From the IMG/VR virus record IMGVR_UViG_3300029309_000284, positions 422 through 27,272 of that record: a DNA stretch of 26,851 nucleotides. The stretch is one strand, 5' to 3'. The translations under genes and the position numbers were made by a program. Source of the stretch: a virus. The notes beneath the pieces are model-generated. The model saw only the letters and a program-made list of their open reading frames with translations, had not been told where the DNA came from and ran no database searches. This document shows, piece by piece, positions 5,231 through 12,800 of the stretch (the stretch's first letter is position 1; each line of letters opens with the position of its first letter).

Positions 5231-5581
5231 CCATATAAATATGTATTTCTGTATATCTATATTGTCTATAAATTTAAAGTATCTAAGTAGTCGGATATAC
5301 AGAAATTCATATACAAGATGTTTGACTAACAGGTTTTAATCTAGCCTGTCACTTTATTATACGTAAGGTCTAGAAAATATGTTGGTAATTCTGTAGACCG
5401 TATTGTCAGTAAACACAGCCTTTTTGAGCATTAGCGGGCATATTATGTCAGTATGCTGACTAAACCTTTTCTTGTGTCCTTGGGTACTGCCTTTGTCTTT
5501 CTAGTGTACTGTCTTGCCAGTCAGCAGCTTTTCGACTCCCGATGCCATCTTTACCTGTAACAAATTACTTGTGTTTAGTGT
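5231..5581. other. Non-coding central region between the two arms
   Basis: No credible gene lies between 5056 and 5648. The left part is very A+T rich and carries the inverted repeat at 5245-5306. The right part (5401-5560) is G+C richer, 69 of 160 bases by my count, and has several small inverted repeats: ACAGG/CCTGT (5329-5349), GGTCTA/TAGACC (5367-5399) and GTCAG/CTGAC (near 5447-5460). Divergent transcription starts on both sides. This is a reasonable place for a replication origin, operators or a small RNA, but none is proven. Confidence 0.6.
5245..5306. repeat. 13-bp perfect inverted repeat with 36-base loop
   Basis: ATTTCTGTATATC (5245-5257) is exactly complementary to 5294-5306. After one mismatch, five more bases pair outside (ATATG with CATAT). 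The A+T-rich loop is 36 bases. It could be a cruciform or hairpin at an origin, or two operator half-sites. It lies just upstream of the leftward promoter. Confidence 0.75.
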
Positions 5582-5610
5582 TTGTAATTAAGTTGACTAT
5601 AGCATATAAT
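5582..5610 (+). promoter_or_regulatory. Rightward sigma-70-like promoter of the late arm
   Basis: TTGTAA (5582-5587), 17-base spacer, perfect TATAAT (5605-5610). Transcription would start near 5617, about 30 bases before the terminase ATG. A TTGACT at 5593-5598 is too close to the -10 to serve as its -35. Confidence 0.68.
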
Positions 5611-5648
5611 TCTCACTATACAAACATCTAATGAAAGATAGTTAATTA

Positions 5649-7571
5649 ATGGTAGATACACCCGTAAATGTAATCTGTATAGCAGAGGGTTGCAGGAAAA
5701 AATTAAAAGGTAAACAACGTAAATTCTGTTCTCCTAAGTGTCAGAAACGACAATTTGCACGTGATAATATATATAACAAGCAAGATGACATAAAACCTAT
5801 TAATATAGAACGTAAGTCTGACGAGGGCGACTACGCTTCCGTTAGGCGCGGACAGTATTACCGAGCTTTCGTAAGCGAAGGAATAGCTGAACAAGTGGCC
5901 ACTGGCGATATGACAGTAGTTGACGCAGCTTCCCTCCTTGGTTGCACTTCAGCTACTGTCAGTCGCATGCTTGCTGCCTACAAAATAGATACTAGAAACG
6001 AAGTAGCTGCAGAAGATTGGGAACTATCACAAGATGCAAAAGACTCATTAGAAAATTTTTCGAGCTTCCGACAACGCTATTTTAGAACTGAACTAGGAGA
6101 AGTATATGACACCGCGGATTTTCATAAGAACTGGATTAATAACATTATTGACAGTATAGAAAATGGTAAAGAGTTATTAATACTGTCACCCCCACGACAT
6201 GGAAAGACTGAACTGTTAATACACTTTGCTGTATATCAAATATGCAAAAACCCTAACGTAAGAATTATGTGGGTGGGTGGTAATGAAGACATTGCTAAGA
6301 ATGCATTATCTGCTGTACTTGATGTATTAGATACTAATGAAGAATTGAGAGATGACTTTTGTATGCCTGGTACAAGTTTTAAACCAGATAACAGGTCAGG
6401 TAAGAACTGGTCACAAAATCAATTTACTGTAGGTACTAGAACTGTTGCAGGTATTAAGTCACCTACTATGGTTGCTGTAGGTAAAGGTGGAAAGATATTA
6501 TCTCGTGACTGCGATATTATTATTGCTGACGACATTGAAGACCATCAAACTACTATGCAACCTGGTGCAAGAGAAAGTACAAGACAATGGTGGACTACAA
6601 CATTATCAAGTCGTAAAGAGGAACATACTGCTGTAGTAGTAATTGGGTCAAGACAGCACCCTGATGATTTATATAATCATTTACTTGAATCAGATAACTT
6701 TACAAGCATAGTAGAAACAGCACATGCTATGGAGTGTCAAATACCAGAACATTTAGAAGATGAACATATTGATTGTATGTTATGGCCAGGTAAAAGAACT
6801 TACAAATGGTTAATGTCTAGGTTGCACTCTGCTGAGTCAACAGGTGGTAGACAAACTTTCGAAATGGTTTATTACAATCAAGCATATGTAGAAGGTACAC
6901 AAATATTTACTATGAATATTATTGACCAATGTTTTAGACCAGACTTAGTACTAGGTCAAGTATATAAAAATTTGTATTTAGTTGCTGGACTAGACCCTGC
7001 ATCAAGTGGCTACCAAGCAAGTGTATTGTGGGGTATAGACCAGTACAGAGGTGAGTTGTACCTTGTAGACCTTGAAAATAAGCGAGGTGGAGGTATTAGA
7101 GCAGCATTAGACCAAATGGCCGTATGGTTACACGATTACGATTGTAGACATTGGATAGTAGAAGAAAACGGATTTCAAACTGCTATACGACAAGATTCAC
7201 AAATAAAAGAATTTACATTACGTACTGGTATAACTGTACAAGGTCATATGACAGGTAAAAACAAACATGACCCATTGTATGGTGTTGGAGCTATGGCTGA
7301 TTTGTTTGAAGATAGAAGAATACATCTACCTACTGGTGATGGAGAATCTAACGCTAAAGTACAGAAATATAGGCAACAACTGTTATACTTTGATGGAAAA
7401 CCTGTTTCTAAAAGAAACAAAGAGAAGACTGACATAGTTATGGCTAGTTGGTTTCCAATGAAAGTTTTTAGGCGTATGCAAAAAGAGCATGCTGCTGATT
7501 TAGGATTAGATTATAATCCTAGTTATGGAGATTATAAAATGACAGATATGAACGAAGCACCATGGGCATAG
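5649..7571 (+). CDS. terL: terminase large subunit with N-terminal zinc finger and HTH
   Basis: The 640-residue DNA-packaging ATPase/nuclease. The ATPase shows Walker A SPPRHGKTE (180-188), Walker B DIIIADDIE (289-297) and motif III around VVVIGSRQHPDD (329-340). The RNase H-like nuclease shows LDP (D449), an EE pair in HWIVEENG (E505/E506) and a third acidic residue near D551 or D555. The N-terminal 120 residues are not part of a normal TerL: C10, C15, C27 and C31 form a small zinc finger ending in FCSPKCQKRQ, and residues 88-111 (TVVDAASLLGCTSATVSRML) read as a helix-turn-helix. No separate small terminase gene is seen nearby, so this extension may do the DNA-recognition job. It is the first late gene; a weak GAAAGA ribosome-binding site lies upstream. 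It overlaps the portal gene by 10 bases. Confidence 0.93.
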   Translation: MVDTPVNVICIAEGCRKKLKGKQRKFCSPKCQKRQFARDNIYNKQDDIKPINIERKSDEGDYASVRRGQYYRAFVSEGIAEQVATGDMTVVDAASLLGCTSATVSRMLAAYKIDTRNEVAAEDWELSQDAKDSLENFSSFRQRYFRTELGEVYDTADFHKNWINNIIDSIENGKELLILSPPRHGKTELLIHFAVYQICKNPNVRIMWVGGNEDIAKNALSAVLDVLDTNEELRDDFCMPGTSFKPDNRSGKNWSQNQFTVGTRTVAGIKSPTMVAVGKGGKILSRDCDIIIADDIEDHQTTMQPGARESTRQWWTTTLSSRKEEHTAVVVIGSRQHPDDLYNHLLESDNFTSIVETAHAMECQIPEHLEDEHIDCMLWPGKRTYKWLMSRLHSAESTGGRQTFEMVYYNQAYVEGTQIFTMNIIDQCFRPDLVLGQVYKNLYLVAGLDPASSGYQASVLWGIDQYRGELYLVDLENKRGGGIRAALDQMAVWLHDYDCRHWIVEENGFQTAIRQDSQIKEFTLRTGITVQGHMTGKNKHDPLYGVGAMADLFEDRRIHLPTGDGESNAKVQKYRQQLLYFDGKPVSKRNKEKTDIVMASWFPMKVFRRMQKEHAADLGLDYNPSYGDYKMTDMNEAPWA

Positions 7572-9343
7572 AAAATTTAGATGTTAAAACCTATCAAGAG
7601 ATAGTAAAGAATGCTGCTGAACTTACATCTGGTAAATTAGTACAAGAACGACAAGTACAGAAAGCTAGAATAAAAGCAATTCTCAATGGTGGGTCAGATG
7701 GTATTAAAGCTTTACTAGGTAACACAATGGAAACTAGTGATGCTGATTTATTACCAGCTCCTAACATGTTGCAATCTGGTATAGATAGACTTGCACAAAA
7801 AATATCTGGAATACCTCAAGTTAGAGTAGATGTACCTAACGATAATGATTCAAATAGAAGTAAAGTACGTGCAGAAAAACTAGAACGTATTGTTACTAAC
7901 TTAGATGACAAACAAAACCTTTCTTTACAATTAGCACAAGCAGCTAGGTGGTTACCTGGCTATGGTTTTTGTGCATTTGTAATAACTACTAAAAGAGATA
8001 AGAACGGTTATTTTTATCCTAGTGCTGAACTACGTGACCCTTATGATACTTTCCCAGGTAACTTTGGTCCTGACCAACAACCAAGAGAAATGGCTGTTAT
8101 TAGAAGAATACCTAGATATAAACTTGCACAGATATATCCTGAGTTTGCAGACCAAATTTTAAAACAAGATGATGATGAAGGTGATACACAAACTGATACT
8201 GCTACACCTTTTCTTTCATATGAAAACAATAGAGAACAAAACTGGGAAGATAATACATACTCTGGTGTAAGAATTATTGAATACTATGACATGGGTGGTA
8301 CTTATGTAGTGTTTCCAGAACGAAACATGATACTTGATTTTATACCTAACGTATTGTCTACTCCTCCATTTGTATTTATGAAAAGAGTTTCTTTCGACCA
8401 ACTTAAAGGTCAATATGACCACGTTATAGGACTAATGGCTATGATGGCAAAAATTAACATAATGTCTGCAATTGCAATGGAAGATTCTGTGTTTACAGAA
8501 ACTAACATATCAGGAGAGATAGAATCCGGACAATACAGAAAAGGCAGATTTGCGGTTAATTATCTAGCTCCTGGTACACAAGTTTCTAAACCAATGAATA
8601 ATATGCCGTATCAATTGTTCCAACAAATAGATAGGTTGGAAAGACAGTTGCGTATGGTAGGTGGTTACCCTGTTACAGATGACTCACAGTCACCTAACTC
8701 TTTTGTTACTGGTGCAGGTTTGTCTGAACTTAACAGCACTATGTCATTAATGATTAATGAATATAGAGAAATAATCAAACACGGTTTAGTAGATATGGAT
8801 GCTAAAAGATTAGAACTAGATGTAGTTATGTCTTATACACAAGGAATAACTAAAAAACCTATGGCAGGTTATTTAAATGGTTCTGCATTTTCTGAAAACT
8901 ATAACGTGTTACAAGATATAGGCGGTGACTTTACTACAAGACGTATTTACGGTGTTATGGCTGGTTTTGATGAACCACAAAAAATTGTAACTGGGTTGCA
9001 ATTATTACAAGCAGGTGTTATAGACGTAGAAACTTTACAAGATAACATTGATGGTTTAGAAAATATAGCAAAAGTACAAGAACGTATAAGAAAAAACAAA
9101 GCTGAACAAGTATTGTTTGACAGTATATTAGCAAGGTCTGCACAAGGTGACCCTGCAGCTACAATGGCTGCAATAGCTATTTACGAGTATCCTTCTTCAA
9201 TTACAGATATTATGAAGCAGTTCTATACTCCACAAGAGCCACAGATGTCACCTGAAGAAGAAGCTATGATACAACAACAAATGATGCAACAGCAGATGGG
9301 TGGTGGCGGTGTTCCTGGAATGGCACAAGCTTTTGGATTATAA
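7562..9343 (+). CDS. portal protein
   Basis: A 593-residue protein directly after and overlapping TerL, the usual place and size for a portal, the dodecameric ring at the capsid vertex through which DNA enters and leaves. Segments typical of portals include LLPAPNMLQSGIDRLAQKIS (about 60-79), RDPYDTFPGNFGP (about 157-169) and a long helical region after residue 350. The C-terminus (about 555-593) is Gln/Met/Gly-rich, low complexity. No catalytic motif is expected. The call rests on context and sequence character. Confidence 0.85.
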   Translation: MGIENLDVKTYQEIVKNAAELTSGKLVQERQVQKARIKAILNGGSDGIKALLGNTMETSDADLLPAPNMLQSGIDRLAQKISGIPQVRVDVPNDNDSNRSKVRAEKLERIVTNLDDKQNLSLQLAQAARWLPGYGFCAFVITTKRDKNGYFYPSAELRDPYDTFPGNFGPDQQPREMAVIRRIPRYKLAQIYPEFADQILKQDDDEGDTQTDTATPFLSYENNREQNWEDNTYSGVRIIEYYDMGGTYVVFPERNMILDFIPNVLSTPPFVFMKRVSFDQLKGQYDHVIGLMAMMAKINIMSAIAMEDSVFTETNISGEIESGQYRKGRFAVNYLAPGTQVSKPMNNMPYQLFQQIDRLERQLRMVGGYPVTDDSQSPNSFVTGAGLSELNSTMSLMINEYREIIKHGLVDMDAKRLELDVVMSYTQGITKKPMAGYLNGSAFSENYNVLQDIGGDFTTRRIYGVMAGFDEPQKIVTGLQLLQAGVIDVETLQDNIDGLENIAKVQERIRKNKAEQVLFDSILARSAQGDPAATMAAIAIYEYPSSITDIMKQFYTPQEPQMSPEEEAMIQQQMMQQQMGGGGVPGMAQAFGL

Positions 9344-9344
9344 G

Positions 9345-9503
9345 ATGCAAGAACATTATGATACAAGTTTTTGGGATATGGTGTATCAAGAATTCGGTGT
9401 AACAGATGAATTAGATATATTATCTGAAGGTGTAGAAGAAATTATTACACCTATGCGAGGTATTATAGTAATTATTACTAGGGAGTTTTATGGTAAAGAA
9501 TAG
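9345..9503 (+). CDS. hypothetical small acidic protein, 52 aa
   Basis: A 52-residue frame starting at ATG 9345, one base after the portal stop codon. An in-frame ATG at 9300 inside the portal gene would add 15 residues and is less likely. The protein has a DTSFWDMVYQEFGV segment, an acidic middle and a hydrophobic GIIVIITREFYG end. No family is recognised. It overlaps the following gene by 14 bases, and its 3' end carries that gene's ribosome-binding site (GGGAG). Coupled translation with the portal is likely. Confidence 0.65.
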   Translation: MQEHYDTSFWDMVYQEFGVTDELDILSEGVEEIITPMRGIIVIITREFYGKE

Positions 9504-9888
9504 ACGTGGTGGATATAGACAACCTAAAAATCCTGCACCTGTAGGTGGTAACAGAACAGATGGTGGTCCAGCAAGTAAAAAACAACCTTTAAGACGTATA
9601 CCAGGACAAGAATACGGTGAAGGTAAACAATTAATGGACCAGCAAAAAGCTGCACCTTTACCTGTACAACAAGGATTATCACCTCAATCAGTACAACCTA
9701 CTGGTGTTAGACCTAATGTATTTGCACCTACTGATAGACCAGGTGAACCAGTAACTGAAGGTGTACCTATTGGAGAAGGTAGTTTTCCTGTAGAAGGCAA
9801 TAGTGACGTTAATGTATTTTTAGCAGCTTTGTATTCTATAAATCCGCATCCAGCTATTGCTGAATTACTAAATTCTGGTAATGAATAG
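9490..9888 (+). CDS. Pro/Gly-rich virion-associated protein, 132 aa
   Basis: A 132-residue protein, basic and disordered at the N-terminus (NRRGGYRQPKNPAPVGG), with PGQEYGEGKQLMDQQKAAPLP (about 38-58), VFAPTDRPGEPVTEGVP (about 76-92) and a short ordered C-terminal helix (VNVFLAALYSINPHPAIAELL). The YGE...L..QQ..AP and FAPTxRPxEPVTxG motifs recall a small protein found after the portal in many actinobacteriophages. This resemblance is from memory. A virion or head-assembly accessory role is inferred from position. A GGGAG ribosome-binding site lies 5 bases before ATG. Its TAG stop shares a base with the GTG start of the giant gene. Confidence 0.72.
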   Translation: MVKNRRGGYRQPKNPAPVGGNRTDGGPASKKQPLRRIPGQEYGEGKQLMDQQKAAPLPVQQGLSPQSVQPTGVRPNVFAPTDRPGEPVTEGVPIGEGSFPVEGNSDVNVFLAALYSINPHPAIAELLNSGNE

Positions 9889-12800
9889 TGTTTGCAGATT
9901 ATTTTTTTGAAAAAGATTTTACATCTATTAAATCTAGACAAAATAGGTTATTTAAAACATATAAAGCACAACTAGCTAACGACCCTGAGTTACAAAACTT
10001 AGTTATTGGAATAACAGAAGAAAACCCTATGTTACCTAAAGGGGTAGTTATGTCTGCTGCTATGTTACGTGAAGACCCTAATTCAGATAGATTAAAAGAA
10101 ATTAATTCTCAAATGTATGAAACATTTAGCAAAAAAGAAGCTGAAATATGGGAGCACATGACTGAAAAGTATCAAAGTGAAGAATACGTTGATGATATGA
10201 CTTTTACACTAGGTAACTTACTTAAAGGTGATACACAATACGGAGTATGGTTTATGGAAGCATTAAGTGCTGGTATAGAAAATATTAAAAAATATAACCC
10301 ATTACCTGACGCAGCAGGGTTATTTCCTTTAGAAGTAATTACTACAGAAGATGGAAGAAAAATAAATACTATTACAACATCTGTTTCATCAGGTAGAGTT
10401 TGGCGATATATGCAATCTTTGTGGGCATACGACAAATTAATAAGAGAAGGTGTAGACCCAACTGAAGCAAGAGGTAATCTAGCTATTGATGTTAGCCCAA
10501 CAGAAATAGAATCTATTAGAAATTTTGGTAAAGATGTTGGTCCAGGTGGTTTTATATCTAAATATATAGATATATTCAAAGAATCTAGAGAAATGGGTGG
10601 AGAAACAATATATAGTGCTATGCGTAAAAAGTCTGCAGCTGGCGAACCTATTAACTATGACCGTAGTAATGGTTTTATTTTTAAAACAATTGATGTAGAA
10701 AATATGCCTCAATACCATGATTTAACAAATATTTATGGTTATACAGACGCTCAGGCTAAAGAATTAATATATAAATACATTGGTGACCCTATTGCACCTG
10801 AAGATAAACCTGGTGAGATAAATTATTTAAGTTCAGAAAAACCAAACAAAATTAACTTTTTTGCTGAACGTAGGAAAAAAGGATACGTTTATTCATCAGA
10901 AGATGTATTAAGAACTGAAGAAGGTTTAAATATGCTGCAACCTTATTCACCTGGTAGATATCAAGCAGCAACTGTATATGCACCTGGTACAAAAGCTTAT
11001 AATAATTTAAGTGGAAGTATAGACTTTGTTTATTCATTAATACCTGAATTATTTGCTGATAAAGGTGTTAAAGCAGGAATGAATCAATTTAAAAATTTAA
11101 GACGTGTTAATAAACTTCTTGACCAAAAAACAGGTGAGATTATATCTACAGGCAAACGCGTTGAGTTAAATGAAAAAGCTATTAGAAAACAAATTTATAG
11201 ACAATTCGAAAAAGATAAATTAGAGGATGGTTTAGAAGCTGCAAAATTAACTAAAAATGCATCATTAAAAGAATTACAAAATACAAAAGTAGTTTATAAA
11301 GCTACTAACAAACAAATTAAAGAATATGGTTTTTTTGGTGAACGTGTACCTAAATTCTTTAGACAAACAAAAGATGAGTTTTTAAGTACACCGTTTATGG
11401 AACAATTGTATGTATCTATTGCACAAGAAACTAATAGATTTGTATTAAAAGCTAATCCATTTTTTAGAGGTATTAACGGTAGAGTTATAGAAAAATTAGT
11501 TAAAGAAAAAAATCCAGCAAAAATTAAAGAAATGTTTGGACAGTTACTTGATGAAGGTATACAGATAGGTAATCAATTTGACCAACTTTCTGAAATGCCT
11601 AAAGTAGCATCTTTTGCTTTAAATAAGTTTTTAATTGGTACTGCTAAAACTGGTAAAAAATTACAAGCATCTGACAATGTTGCTAAGCAATTATTAGGTA
11701 AAGGTATATCTGCAGTAGGTAATGAAAATGCTGCATTTAGAAGTGCTAGAAGTTATTTGGGTCAAGGTTTAAATATTGGATTAACACCGTTAAGAAAAAA
11801 CAACAATATAAAAATATTAAACGTATTAAAACCTTTAGGACGTAATGCAAAAATGATTGATGGTACTTCTGCTTGGGGAGATTATTTTCCTAAAAAAGAA
11901 GCAATTATAGAAAGTATTATAACTGCAAAATCTAATGTACAAGAAGTAATAAACGTTACAGATAAAAAATATGAAAAGTTATTAGGTTTTAACTCTGTAT
12001 TTAACGCAGGTAGAACTCCATCACAAATGAGAATGATGGGATTAATACCTGATATGGGATTACCATTAAGAAACTTTGAAGCAGCGTATGACCAGTTGTT
12101 TGCACATTTACAAGCTACTGGTTACAAAGAAGAATACGCTGATGCAATATTAGAACAATTTGCTAAATTAAAATATTCTGACCATAGAGAAGTACGTAAA
12201 TTTGCATACGAACAAAGAGTAAGAGATTACGTACATGTACATGAAATGGGTGGTAAGCACGAATTAATTGCAAAATCACTAGAAAATTATACAAAACGTG
12301 AAGAAAAACGTTTCATAATGTTTATTGATGAAATGGGTGAAAATATGTCATTTGCAGGTAACTTACCAGAAGGTTTAGAAAAAATGACTTACAAAGGTAT
12401 TGATGGTGTAGATAGAACTGTAATTATACCTTCTGCACATTTAATGTCAGAAATGGCTGATACAGCTGTACAATTAACAGATTACAATTTAATGAAACGT
12501 GCTATGTCACCATTGTTTACACATTATGATGATATGACATCTATGACTGAAACTTTTACTAGACCTTTAAAAGATACTAAAAATTTTGTAACTAAATATA
12601 TAAATCCATTTAGTAGTGAATATGCAAAAAAAGGTGGACAAAATCCTTTTTATGAAATACTAGAAGATGGTACAACTAAATTAAAGACATTACCTGTAGA
12701 TGATTTAGCTGAAGATGCTATAACTATGGTACTTGATTTTTACAATCGTAGCATATTTAAACCTGCTGTATTACTTAGAGCAGCTTTCTTTACACGTGTA

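Noticed and set aside
5501-5548. Minus-strand 15-codon frame with an upstream AGG
   Set aside because: Too short to distinguish from chance and without supporting context; possible leader peptide at best.
5521-5550. TTCGACTCCC as a tRNA or tmRNA T-arm
   Set aside because: The flanking bases do not form a T-stem and no acceptor stem can be drawn.
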